This document shows, piece after piece, positions 1-6,004 of a stretch of 27,500 bases of DNA. The stretch is from positions 1 through 27,500 of the forward strand of contig JBAYJJ010000015.1 of assembly GCA_041665165.1 (NCBI GenBank), read 5' to 3'. Numbering within the stretch: position 1 is the stretch's first letter; every line of letters begins with the position of its first letter. The stretch comes from MWCR01 sp041665165 (GTDB lineage: Bacteria > Patescibacteriota > Patescibacteriia > 2-12-FULL-60-25). The notes below the pieces were generated by a model. The model was not told the DNA's origin. It was given only the letters and a program-made list of their open reading frames with translations, and did not search any database. The position numbers and the translations under genes are program-made.

Positions 1-321
1 CGCTTTCGCTCGCCACTACTCACGGAATTATGCTGACAACATATCTCCGTCCCATTAAAGTAAATGGGAGAAGATATGGAGTCAGCGTCGTTTTTTTCTT
101 TTCCTCTGGGTACTGAGATGTTTCACTTCCCCAGGTGCCTTTCTCAACGCCTATGTATTCGGCGCTGGATAACGCGACTTCATCGCGTTGGGTTACCCCA
201 TTCGGAGATTCTCGGATCACAGGTTGCTTGCCACCTTCCCGAGACTTTTCGCAGGCTGCTACGTCCTTCATCAGCTCCTCGCTACCAAGCCATCCACCGT
301 ACGCCCTTACGTGCTTCGGCC
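1..321 (-). rRNA. rrl: 23S ribosomal RNA, 5' part (runs off the left edge)
   Basis: Read on the minus strand, the sequence follows the start of bacterial 23S rRNA: a GGCCGAAGCACGTAAGGGCG-like 5' end near 321, then the conserved ACGGTGGAT, GATGAAGGACGT, CCGAATGGGG, GAAACATCT, GAGGAAAAGAAA and GTAGTGGCGAGCGAA blocks in order. Only about the first 320 bases are present. A hairpin insertion/extension sits at 32-86 between GAGGAAAAGAAA and the GTAGTGGCGAG block. The mature 5' end is estimated by alignment from memory with E. coli and could be off by several bases. Open reading frames on either strand here are shadows of the rRNA. No 16S or tRNA lies upstream. Confidence 0.95.
32..86 (-). other. 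Hairpin extension inside 23S rRNA
   Basis: GCTGAC (32-37) pairs with GTCAGC (81-86), ATATCT (41-46) with AGATAT (72-77), and CCCATT (51-56) with AATGGG (63-68), giving one long interrupted hairpin. It replaces the short helix (AAUC...GAUU in E. coli, around position 225-235, probably H14) and adds roughly 40-50 nt. Insertions in CPR rRNA genes are known; whether this one is excised from the mature rRNA cannot be read from sequence. Confidence 0.75.
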
Positions 322-362
322 GTCCAATGCCACGAACCTGATTGTTCAGGCTCATGCGGACG
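321..362 (-). other. Hairpin at the 23S 5' end, likely pre-rRNA processing
   Basis: On the minus strand CGTCC (362-358) pairs with GGACG (325-321), and inside it an AGCCTGA/TCAGGTT stem closes a four-base loop. It touches the expected mature 5' end, so it may be the leader-side structure cut during 23S maturation. Confidence 0.45.
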
Positions 363-760
363 ACACTTGTATGTATGGTGTACATCTTACGATTGATTTC
401 GTGACCAATCGTTTTAAATTGCTTACTTGTTGTTGAATTTATGCCTTGTACGTATTATCTTCAATCATCTCCTGCCACTGATCATGGCAAGAGTGAAAGT
501 ATTTGATTGTCAAAGTCACAGCCCGTAGATGTAGAACTTGATCTCGCGGACACAGGTAGAGTCTCTCGAGAGAGTCTGCCTTCATCCGTAGATCGACTGG
601 GTTTTAAAAAGCTTGGCCGGGGCCAAGCAACTATATCTCACAATAGAGATCCTTAGAGGCTTAGCCGTTGATCGAGCTCAGCTCGACTGTTTGGGGGTTA
701 GACATGTTTGGGATTCTCCATTGCTCACCTAGAAGGGTGAGTTGGTAGTAATTTTTTCGT
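363..760 (-). other. Long leader of the 23S transcript
   Basis: About 400 bases separate the promoter start point from the 23S 5' end. There is no 16S, tRNA or 5S match on either strand. It contains several hairpins: CTCACC/GGTGAG (728-741 area), a TCTCTCGAGAGA palindrome near 560-572, and an intrinsic-terminator-like hairpin at 606-628. No convincing protein gene is seen. Confidence 0.6.
606..628 (-). terminator. Terminator-like hairpin within the 23S leader
   Basis: GCTTGGCC and GGCCAAGC (611-628) form a perfect 8-bp GC-rich stem with a two-base centre; read on the minus strand it is followed directly by TTTTT (610-606). This is the shape of an intrinsic terminator, but it stands between the rRNA promoter and the 23S gene. 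It could be an attenuator, an antiterminated site, or the end of a ~150-nt separate RNA. Confidence 0.5.
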
Positions 761-766
761 GCCCGT

Positions 767-795
767 ATCATAATGCAATGCATAAACCCTGTCAA
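767..795 (-). promoter_or_regulatory. Sigma70-type promoter of the 23S unit
   Basis: TTGACA (795-790) - 17 bases - TATGAT (772-767) on the minus strand: a perfect -35 and a 5/6 -10 with ideal spacing. Transcription would start near 760 and run toward the 23S gene. Confidence 0.85.
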
Positions 796-817
796 GTGCG
801 ATTACTGAGCCAAAAAT

Positions 818-1288
818 ATGAAAATCAAAGCCCAAATCCGGTGCATAGGTCGACTGCCAGAGACTTGGCAACGCGAAGCTATCCACATGTATGCCACAAG
901 ATGCTCGGCTTTTGGGGCTTTTGAGGTCCTAGAATACAAGGAGGGGCATGATAAATCAACCAAGCCAGACATTGAAAAAACGACTCAAAAAGAGGCGGCC
1001 GAGCTCTTGAAAAACCTGCCCTCTGACGCCCTGGTCATTGCCCTGGACGAGCAGGGCAAGCAACTGGCCTCGACTGAGTTTTCCAAGCTCTTGAGTCTCA
1101 ATTCCGACAAGCAAATAGTCTTTTTGATCGGCGGATCCTGGGGTCTGCACCAGTCCGTACTAGACCGGGCAAACGTCAAACTCTCGCTCGGCAAGATGAC
1201 TTTGCCCCATGCTTTGGCGCGCATTATTCTATTGGAACAGATATATAGAGGGCTCATGATAGAAAGAGGGAGCGAGTACCATAAATAG
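818..1288 (+). CDS. rlmH: RlmH, 23S rRNA (pseudouridine1915-N3)-methyltransferase
   Basis: The 156-residue protein has the length and motifs of RlmH (YbeA family, SPOUT fold): ALDEQGKQLASTEFS in the middle, the FLIGGSWGL glycine-rich SAM-binding loop, SLGKMTLPHALARIILLEQIYR, and the conserved C-terminal YHK. RlmH methylates N3 of pseudouridine 1915 in helix 69 of 23S rRNA on assembled 70S ribosomes, using S-adenosylmethionine. The gene is divergent from the 23S promoter; a possible + promoter (TTGGTA 742-747, TATCAT 766-771) overlaps it. No clear Shine-Dalgarno precedes the ATG. Placement next to the 23S gene is functionally fitting but may be chance. The identification is firm. Confidence 0.95.
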   Translation: MKIKAQIRCIGRLPETWQREAIHMYATRCSAFGAFEVLEYKEGHDKSTKPDIEKTTQKEAAELLKNLPSDALVIALDEQGKQLASTEFSKLLSLNSDKQIVFLIGGSWGLHQSVLDRANVKLSLGKMTLPHALARIILLEQIYRGLMIERGSEYHK

Positions 1289-1345
1289 AGACGCAGAGAG
1301 CAAGAGAATTAGAGATACAGAGAACGAAAGAAGGTCCGACGACTG

Positions 1346-1368
1346 AATCTCTTGATCGTTTGATCTCT
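1346..1368. repeat. 23-base ATCTCT-rich direct repeat, copy 1
   Basis: An exact 23-base match to 2220-2242 (starts AATCTCTTGATCG). The surrounding 1289-1377 is rich in ATCTCT/AGAGAT words. The two copies flank the unknown gene at 1450-2169. Confidence 0.85.
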
Positions 1369-1380
1369 TAATCTCTAGTT

Positions 1381-1435
1381 TAAAAAAGACCCCCTCTTGC
1401 TCCCCCTTAGGCAAGGGGGAGATTTGAAGGGGGAT
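1381..1435 (-). terminator. Nested palindromic terminator of the 1450-2169 gene
   Basis: On the minus strand an outer CCCCCTT/AGAGGGGG stem encloses CTCCCCCTT-gcct-AAGGGGGAG and is followed by TCTTTTTT. It resembles the C-run/G-run palindromes at 4061-4092 and 26845-26936. Confidence 0.7.
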
Positions 1436-1449
1436 AGGTCGAGGTAGGT

Positions 1450-2169
1450 TCACTTCTTGTTGTCGAACGGTGCGCAGTAGGACACTGTCTGGTTCATGAT
1501 GTCGCCGTCCGATTCGCCGCCACATTTGTTGAACTCATCGCCTTCAGCGAACGGGGTGTCGTATTCCAAGGTGCGCTCTTTGCGAACCGCTGGCAGAGTT
1601 GCGACCAGATGATGGCACAGGAAATCGCGAGCCGACTTAACATTTCCCTTTCCGCGCATCCAGGTGTCGAGCAAGATTTCAATTATCTGATGTACGCAGG
1701 GGAAACGCACATCACTTATGCATTGGCATGTAACACTCGACCTAACGGTTTCCTGAGGATGCAACAGCATGAAGTTGTCCAGCCGTCTCTGACCAGTGAG
1801 CACTAGCGGAGTCCCAATCGCACCAAAGACCCGCGCCTGGTGGAATTTGCCGAATATGTCCATGAGAATGCCCCAGGCTTGGTGCTCATTGCCCCAAGCT
1901 GCCAGCGCATCAAAATCCATGGGTTCTGAGTGCTCAAGAGCCTGAAGCAAAGCTGAGCGCAGCTCTACGCTTGTGGCGACCTGCATGAACAGGATTGAGC
2001 GGCTAGCGCGACGCCAGCCATCCAAATCCGGCTTCTCGGCTTGGCACTGCTGCTCGAGCCATTCTTCTTCGTGCCCTTGATCAAGAAAGATTGGGCGGTT
2101 AACGAATGCCGCTTTGAGGGCTTTCTTCTCATCAATCAAAGGTGCTATTTGAGTCGTCTCATCTACCAT
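1450..2169 (-). CDS. Unknown 239-residue protein
   Basis: I do not recognise this protein. The start MVDETTQ is chosen because AAAGGAGGTT lies 5-7 bases upstream (2174-2183) and a promoter sits just beyond. It is soluble and mostly helical in appearance, without signal peptide or membrane segment. Cysteine and histidine are clustered in the second half (TCQCISDVRFPCVHQ, FLCHHL, NKCGG, SYCAPF), so metal binding is possible but not shown. It is transcribed from its own promoter (2193-2221) and ends at a strong terminator (1381-1435). GC content and signals are like the other Shine-Dalgarno genes in the window. The flanking ATCTCT repeats make it a possible stand-alone cassette. Confidence 0.8.
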   Translation of the reverse strand: MVDETTQIAPLIDEKKALKAAFVNRPIFLDQGHEEEWLEQQCQAEKPDLDGWRRASRSILFMQVATSVELRSALLQALEHSEPMDFDALAAWGNEHQAWGILMDIFGKFHQARVFGAIGTPLVLTGQRRLDNFMLLHPQETVRSSVTCQCISDVRFPCVHQIIEILLDTWMRGKGNVKSARDFLCHHLVATLPAVRKERTLEYDTPFAEGDEFNKCGGESDGDIMNQTVSYCAPFDNKK

Positions 2170-2192
2170 GTGCAACCTCCTTTTGTGCCTGG

Positions 2193-2221
2193 ATTTAAGC
2201 AGATTCAAATGTCCGCGTCAA
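2193..2221 (-). promoter_or_regulatory. Promoter of the 1450-2169 gene
   Basis: TTGACG (2221-2216) - 17 bases - TTAAAT (2198-2193) on the minus strand, with AAAGGAGG at 2183-2176 following. Confidence 0.7.
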
Positions 2222-2242
2222 TCTCTTGATCGTTTGATCTCT
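2220..2242. repeat. 23-base ATCTCT-rich direct repeat, copy 2
   Basis: Exact match to 1346-1368. It lies between the divergent promoters of the 1450-2169 gene and the PP2C gene and overlaps the -35 region of the former. Confidence 0.85.
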
Positions 2243-2258
2243 ATATCTCTCTGCATCG

Positions 2259-2287
2259 TTGTATCTCTTGCTCTCTCAATGTAAAAT
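2259..2287 (+). promoter_or_regulatory. Promoter of the PP2C gene, implies a leaderless mRNA
   Basis: TTGTAT (2259-2264) - 17 bases - TAAAAT (2282-2287). The ATG at 2297 is only 9 bases past the -10 element, so transcription should begin within about 0-3 bases of the start codon. No Shine-Dalgarno sequence is present. Confidence 0.6.
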
Positions 2288-2296
2288 GGTCTAATT

Positions 2297-3562
2297 ATGC
2301 CAGAAGCATTCAAATGGCCGCGCCCTACTCCAAAACCCGAAGCAGTAGAGCTTAGCGACGAAGACATCATTTCCATTGAGAATCCAAAAGAAAATATTTT
2401 TGAGACTCTCAGAGGCAAGCCCGAAAATACGAACGAAGAGATTCCTGTGGCCTTTGAGGAGGAAAAGGAACCGGGCAAATTCCAGGAAGCGAATGTACAT
2501 GAGGCTTTTTCGATTTTGGGTTTTGAAAAACGAGGTTTGGAAGTTTCGGCCACAATAGAAAAAAAGCCTGATCGTCTTAAAGACAAGAGTAGAAACGAAG
2601 ACAATATCATCGCTGATTCTGAAACCGGCTTGATTGGGGTACTGGATGGCTTGGGCGGCATGGGGCATGGAGACTTGGCCAGCAAAATGGCTGAGGAAAC
2701 AATACCTGAAGCTTATAAAGAGACTCTAGCTGCGAACAAAGGCAAAGGCCAGGCCGAGTTGATTAAAAACTTGGTTGAAAGCCAGCTGAACCGCGTCTCA
2801 ATCAGTTCTCCAGAGGCGGCCGTGCAAAAACGAAAAGACATGACTGAAAAAATTGAGGGTATAGCGGGTGTGGATACGGAGATGGCACGCAAAGCACTGT
2901 CGTTGGTGGAGGCATTCACGAAAGTCAGTGCAGATATCAAAGGCACAAAAGGCATGACCACGGCTTGCACAGGCTTTGTGCATACTGGGCCGGACGGCAA
3001 ACGTTGGGCAGTGGTAGCTAATACAGGAGACAGCGGCGCATTCATCAAACGTGCAAATGGGAGCGCTGAAAAGCTGACTCAAGAAGATTCCATGTCTAGT
3101 TTGCTTTTGGAATCAGGCGCAACTGACCAAGCGACTTTGGATCAAATGAAAAAGGAACCAGATAAATTTTTTGAGATTCCCCTGACCTATGAAATCGTCA
3201 AAGCCGGAGGAGGAACCAAAGCAGATTATGAAAAATTCAAAGCGCGCAATCAAATCTTGCCCATCACCTATAAAAAACTAAAAAAGATGATGCCAGCCGC
3301 GCTGGGCGGAGCTATTCCTGAGCCATCTCTGGAATATGTTGAGCTCAAGCCAGGCGATGAACTCATCTTAGGGACCGATGGCTTATTAGATATGTTTGAG
3401 AATCCAGATACGGATGATCTGGACACGAAAGAATTGGGGGCTGCGGCCGATGGAGGATCTTTTAATCAGCAGCTTGATAAATTAAGGTCTGAAGCAAAAA
3501 AGCGAGAGACGAACTATAAAACGGATGATGACATCGCGATCCTGGGCGTCAAAATAAAATGA
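2297..3562 (+). CDS. PP2C-family serine/threonine protein phosphatase
   Basis: The 421-residue protein has a ~80-residue acidic N-terminal extension and then a PP2C (PPM) metal-dependent phosphatase domain. Visible motifs: RNEDN (~99-103), GVLDGLGG (~114-121; the DG and GG metal-site motif), NTGDSGAFI in the middle, LGTDGLLD (~358-366, metal-binding Asp), and the terminal DDDIAILG, which replaces the usual DNxT. PPM enzymes remove phosphate from Ser/Thr using two Mn/Mg ions. Compared with minimal PP2C (~240 residues) it carries extra segments between ~130-200 and ~270-330. No membrane segment, so probably cytoplasmic. No kinase gene is nearby. A small hairpin terminator follows at 3572-3593. 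Confidence 0.9.
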   Translation: MPEAFKWPRPTPKPEAVELSDEDIISIENPKENIFETLRGKPENTNEEIPVAFEEEKEPGKFQEANVHEAFSILGFEKRGLEVSATIEKKPDRLKDKSRNEDNIIADSETGLIGVLDGLGGMGHGDLASKMAEETIPEAYKETLAANKGKGQAELIKNLVESQLNRVSISSPEAAVQKRKDMTEKIEGIAGVDTEMARKALSLVEAFTKVSADIKGTKGMTTACTGFVHTGPDGKRWAVVANTGDSGAFIKRANGSAEKLTQEDSMSSLLLESGATDQATLDQMKKEPDKFFEIPLTYEIVKAGGGTKADYEKFKARNQILPITYKKLKKMMPAALGGAIPEPSLEYVELKPGDELILGTDGLLDMFENPDTDDLDTKELGAAADGGSFNQQLDKLRSEAKKRETNYKTDDDIAILGVKIK

Positions 3563-3571
3563 AATAAATTA

Positions 3572-3593
3572 GGCTCCCGAGAGGGAGTCTTTA
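3572..3593. terminator. Bidirectional hairpin between converging genes
   Basis: GGCTCCC-gaga-GGGAGTC followed by TTT on the + strand; the same stem followed by TAATTTATTT on the minus strand. It separates the PP2C gene from the converging 3591-3998 gene. Confidence 0.5.
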
Positions 3594-3998
3594 GTCTGCG
3601 TGAATGTAAGGGTTTGCCCGATAAAACGGGTTGGGTTGGATATATTCTTCACCACCCAGTTCAAAGAGCATTCCCGAAACATTGCACCACTGGACCAGGT
3701 CTTCTGAGAAGTACAGATCCTTGAGTTGTGTCGGATCGTCTGCCTGGAACTCGAACGAGTAAACCAGACTGCGCGCTACTTCGCTCTGCACGACCCTGAT
3801 CACGCCCGCGATCACAGCCCCAGGCAGAATCAGCTTCATTCGACACTCATCGAAAACCGAGGGAGCAAACAGTCCATAGACCTTGAACCGTAGAATGATC
3901 TTCCCTGTTTCCTTGCTTTTGCGCACTCTGACATCACGGACAGAGTGTGTACTGAGGTCGGCAAGCACCGGCCTCAAATCAACAACATTGGATACCAT
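3591..3998 (-). CDS. Unknown 135-residue protein
   Basis: I do not recognise this protein. It begins MVSNVVDLRPVL, is soluble and beta-rich in appearance (alternating hydrophobic runs such as KIILRFKVYGLF, AVIAGVIRVV, LVYSFEFQ), with two cysteines and no signal peptide. The beta pattern resembles a small PilZ- or OB-like barrel, but no diagnostic motif supports naming it. The start is set by AAAGGAGGTTT (4001-4012) a few bases upstream and by a strong promoter at 4025-4053. It converges on the PP2C gene and is separated from it by a short shared hairpin. Confidence 0.8.
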   Translation of the reverse strand: MVSNVVDLRPVLADLSTHSVRDVRVRKSKETGKIILRFKVYGLFAPSVFDECRMKLILPGAVIAGVIRVVQSEVARSLVYSFEFQADDPTQLKDLYFSEDLVQWCNVSGMLFELGGEEYIQPNPFYRANPYIHAD

Positions 3999-4024
3999 GC
4001 CAAACCTCCTTTTGGGGATTAATC

Positions 4025-4053
4025 TTTTTAGCGCATTTTTAGCTTTTTGTCAA
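4025..4053 (-). promoter_or_regulatory. Promoter of the 3591-3998 gene
   Basis: TTGACA (4053-4048) - 17 bases - TAAAAA (4030-4025) on the minus strand, followed by an AAAGGAGG site. Confidence 0.7.
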
Positions 4054-4060
4054 GGTTTTA

Positions 4061-4092
4061 ATCCCCCTCGATCCCCCTTTAACTAAAGGGGG
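4061..4092. repeat. C-run/G-run palindrome
   Basis: CCCCCTTT-aact-AAAGGGGG (4073-4092), preceded by a further CCCCC run. Same family style as 1381-1435, 26845-26936 and the in-gene copy at 18198-18222. Confidence 0.7.
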
Positions 4093-4103
4093 CTTCTAGT
4101 ACG

Positions 4104-4174
4104 TTAAAGTCTCCTTTACCTGCCACCCGTAGCTTTAGCGAAGGATGGATAAAGGAGAAGCGAAGAGGATTAAA
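4104..4174. repeat. TTAAAGTCTCC...GATTAAA palindromic repeat, copy 1 with inner insert
   Basis: TTAAAGTCTCCTTTA (4104-4118) pairs with TAAAGGAGAAGC (4150-4161), and the 3' arm continues GAAGAGGATTAAA. The same arms occur at 10317-10357 with a tiny loop. Here the loop carries a second palindrome containing GTAGCTTTAGCGAAGG; a related AGCTTTAGCGA hairpin is at 20912-20942. Confidence 0.75.
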
Positions 4175-4197
4175 AAAAACCCGCTTAGGATAGCGGG
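4172..4197 (-). terminator. Intrinsic terminator of the 4172-4423 RNA
   Basis: CCCGCT/AGCGGG stem with a six-base loop, followed on the minus strand by TTTTTTTT. Confidence 0.75.
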
Positions 4198-4423
4198 GGG
4201 TGGAGAGGGGCCACATGGGCAGCTACGAAACGCAATCGGAGGGGAGGGACGACGCGTGACGGCCATGTGGCAGATTGCGGGGTACGGGCGTCCTGACAGA
4301 CAGAGCAACCAAAGGAGGGAGGAGGGAGTGACGCACAGTGCACATTGACGCTCGCACCCCTATCTTTAGAACATCCTTATAAGCCGAGGCTTTAGGATGA
4401 TTCTTACAATGGTTGAAACAACA
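4172..4423 (-). ncRNA. Putative structured RNA with a pseudoknot, minus strand
   Basis: No protein gene fits 4175-4600. On the minus strand a TTGACA box (4457-4452) with a weak -10 (TTGAAT, 4434-4429) precedes ~250 bases that end in a textbook terminator: CCCGCT-6-AGCGGG (4197-4180) then eight T (4179-4172). Between them are a hairpin at 4372-4399, a 14-position helix between 4347-4360 and 4279-4292 (12 Watson-Crick pairs plus one wobble), and two interleaved helices: 4273-4279 with 4231-4237 and 4263-4270 with 4211-4218, which together form a pseudoknot. I checked for conserved cores of RNase P RNA, tmRNA, SRP RNA and 6S RNA and found none. The strand is inferred from the terminator and -35 box. 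Confidence 0.5.
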
Positions 4424-4521
4424 GCACTATTCAACTCCACTTTCGCTAAGTTGTCAATAAAAAGAGGGGTCGGTTTTTAGCCAAAAAAGCTAGGTTGAGC
4501 CTAAAAATGCTCTTGAGAGGG

Positions 4522-4550
4522 TTGACAAAACCCCTTTTTTGTGCTATATT
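4522..4550 (+). promoter_or_regulatory. Promoter of the 4620-7327 gene group
   Basis: TTGACA (4522-4527) - 17 bases - TATATT (4545-4550). Start expected near 4557, giving a ~60-base leader with AAGGAGG before the 4620 ATG. The spacer ends TGTGC before TATATT. Confidence 0.85.
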
Positions 4551-4619
4551 AATACGTTCTAACAATCAGAACCGTGCCAGATTGCTGGTGCGTACCAAGG
4601 CTAAAACAAGGAGGACGAC

Positions 4620-5024
4620 ATGAACTTTTCAGAGATCGCCAAGAAGGCTAGCGAATCAGGTTGCGACCTCATCACAATCAAGCCCGAAGGTTGCAAGACA
4701 CTCGTAATCTGCGAGCGGCGCATGAGCAGCCAGGACGCTCTGACCCTAGAGCTCGACAGATCATTCTGCGACCTCGAGTTCAGCGCTCTGGACGAACTCA
4801 AGTCCGTTGGGTGGGATGCACGGCCGACCAGTATCGGCATCCGCGCCTTTGGCCAGCAGGCAGCGAACCAGATCGACCGAGTCTGCACTGCGCCGACAAT
4901 GCCCAAGCATGTCCTAGACAGCATGCCGAGCACGTTCGCGCCTTCAGGCATCCATCGCGATGGCTTCAACGCTCCCCCGGATCCGCCCAAGCAGCCCAAG
5001 CACCGGTACTACCCCATCTACTGA
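4620..5024 (+). CDS. Unknown 134-residue protein, first gene of an operon
   Basis: I do not recognise this protein. It starts MNFSEIAKKASESGCDLITI behind an AAGGAGG site 6 bases upstream. The N-terminal ~95 residues look globular (alternating helix and strand, five cysteines), and the C-terminal ~25 residues are Pro/Lys rich (PPDPPKQPKHRYYPIY), likely disordered. No signal peptide or membrane segment. It is followed by two hairpins (5050-5065 and 5070-5099) and then a small membrane protein gene. The strong promoter and consensus ribosome site suggest high expression. Codon use is GC-rich at third positions, unlike the PP2C gene. Confidence 0.8.
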   Translation: MNFSEIAKKASESGCDLITIKPEGCKTLVICERRMSSQDALTLELDRSFCDLEFSALDELKSVGWDARPTSIGIRAFGQQAANQIDRVCTAPTMPKHVLDSMPSTFAPSGIHRDGFNAPPDPPKQPKHRYYPIY

Positions 5025-5049
5025 GTGCACCTGCTCCTTCACATCTGTC

Positions 5050-5099
5050 TTGATTCCCATCAAGGCAACTCAGCCCGGACAATTCAAGTCCGGGCGCTG
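5050..5099 (+). other. Two intergenic hairpins within the operon
   Basis: CTTGAT-tccc-ATCAAG, then CAG-CCCGGAC-7-base loop-GTCCGGG-(CG)CTG. Neither has a T tract, so they look more like mRNA stabilising or processing structures than terminators. Confidence 0.6.
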
Positions 5100-5187
5100 A
5101 TCCGAAAACACGACTAGCTCGCGCTTTCAGACCAGCTCCTTCCATAACAATTCAACGCGCGACCTTGTGTCGCACTGGAGATTTCAG

Positions 5188-5436
5188 GTGAAAAACATCA
5201 GTAATGCGATTCGCAATCTTCATGTGTGGGACGTTGCCATCTGCGGCGCCGTGATCGTTGCCGGGTTCGCAGTCGCCTGCAAAGCGATTGCGGACATCAA
5301 CCCGTTCTGGGGCATGCTAGCCATGGTGCTCGGAGCATCCATGCTCTTCTGTGTTATTGCTGAGGAGATCGACCATCAGAAGCCGGCCAAGGCCAGAAGC
5401 ATTCTGGATCTGCCGCGCAACAGGAGGATGTCATGA
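5188..5436 (+). CDS. Small inner-membrane protein with two transmembrane segments
   Basis: I do not recognise this 82-residue protein. Two hydrophobic segments are clear: VAICGAVIVAGFAVACKAIA and WGMLAMVLGASMLFCVIA, joined by a short loop (DINPF) and followed by a charged tail (EEIDHQKPAKARS...). The GTG start at 5188 is chosen because GGAG lies about 9 bases upstream; an in-frame GTG at 5167 would add seven residues but lacks such a site. The stop overlaps the next ATG by four bases (ATGA at 5433-5436), a sign of translational coupling with the 5433 gene. Confidence 0.7.
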   Translation: MKNISNAIRNLHVWDVAICGAVIVAGFAVACKAIADINPFWGMLAMVLGASMLFCVIAEEIDHQKPAKARSILDLPRNRRMS

Positions 5437-5879
5437 GCGTGAAAAATTTCAAGGAAGCAGGGATTCGGTTCAGCTATTGCATCGACTGCGGCGTTCGGGA
5501 AATCCCGAGCGTGCAGGACGTGCTGTACGCGCTCCACTTCTCTGACAGGCAGGAGTACTACAGCTTCAGCCTCGGGAACCACACTCCATACGTCGAAAAC
5601 GTACACCTCGTGGCTGCGTCACTCGATGTGGGTGCCCTACTCCCCTACGATGGCTTTACGGCCCGCGAGTTCATTGCTCGCGCGATCCTCGAGCTCTGCC
5701 CCGAGGAAGCCAAGTGCGTGGATTATCCGGTCTATTCAGTACTCCTGCGCCAGGCTGATCTGCCCGTGCCCAAGCACGACCCGGCCACGTGCCCACATTG
5801 CAACGAGCGCCATAAGCGCGACAATGCACCCACCGACGACTTCGACTGGGAAGAAGGATCTGACGACTTCTTGGACTGA
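5433..5879 (+). CDS. Unknown 148-residue protein with C-terminal Cys pair; paralogue at 27317
   Basis: I do not recognise the family, but the first ~55 residues are clearly related to the partial protein at 27317: both have IRF-C/S-Y-S/C-I followed by REIPSVQDVLYAL and a D-Q-E/D-YS segment. The C-terminal part holds CPHCNERH, half of a zinc-ribbon-like site, then a strongly acidic tail (DDFDWEEGSDDFLD). No signal peptide. AGGAGG sits 6 bases before the ATG, which overlaps the stop of the preceding membrane-protein gene. The conserved block suggests a domain present in several copies in this genome. Confidence 0.8.
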   Translation: MSVKNFKEAGIRFSYCIDCGVREIPSVQDVLYALHFSDRQEYYSFSLGNHTPYVENVHLVAASLDVGALLPYDGFTAREFIARAILELCPEEAKCVDYPVYSVLLRQADLPVPKHDPATCPHCNERHKRDNAPTDDFDWEEGSDDFLD

Positions 5880-5892
5880 ACCTTCCACCACT

Positions 5893-5939
5893 CCCTCGCT
5901 CCGAACCCATTTTCTCCACGGGTTCGGAGACGAAAGCGA
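5893..5939 (+). repeat. 47-base repeat with strong hairpin, copy 1
   Basis: Identical over 47 bases to 7353-7399. CCGAACCC pairs with GGGTTCGG, and an outer TCGCT pairs with AGCGA. Both copies follow the stop codon of a small gene in the same operon, 14 to 26 bases downstream. Confidence 0.9.
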
Positions 5940-6004
5940 TTTCATGATTAAATCGTGAACTCACTTTCGGAAGATTCCAGGAACAACCAACAAGGAGCTC
6001 GGCC

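Noticed and set aside
20..436. Several open frames of 60-120 codons on both strands
   Set aside because: They lie within the 23S rRNA gene and its leader, whose conserved blocks are clear.
742..924. 60-codon frame overlapping the start of rlmH
   Set aside because: It crosses the 23S promoter and the rlmH start in another frame and has no ribosome site.
4145..4348. A 67-codon frame on the + strand
   Set aside because: No ribosome site, begins in a repeat, and the region shows RNA helices with a minus-strand terminator instead.
4172..4600. RNase P RNA, tmRNA, 6S RNA or SRP RNA
   Set aside because: None of their conserved core words or end structures could be found on either strand.
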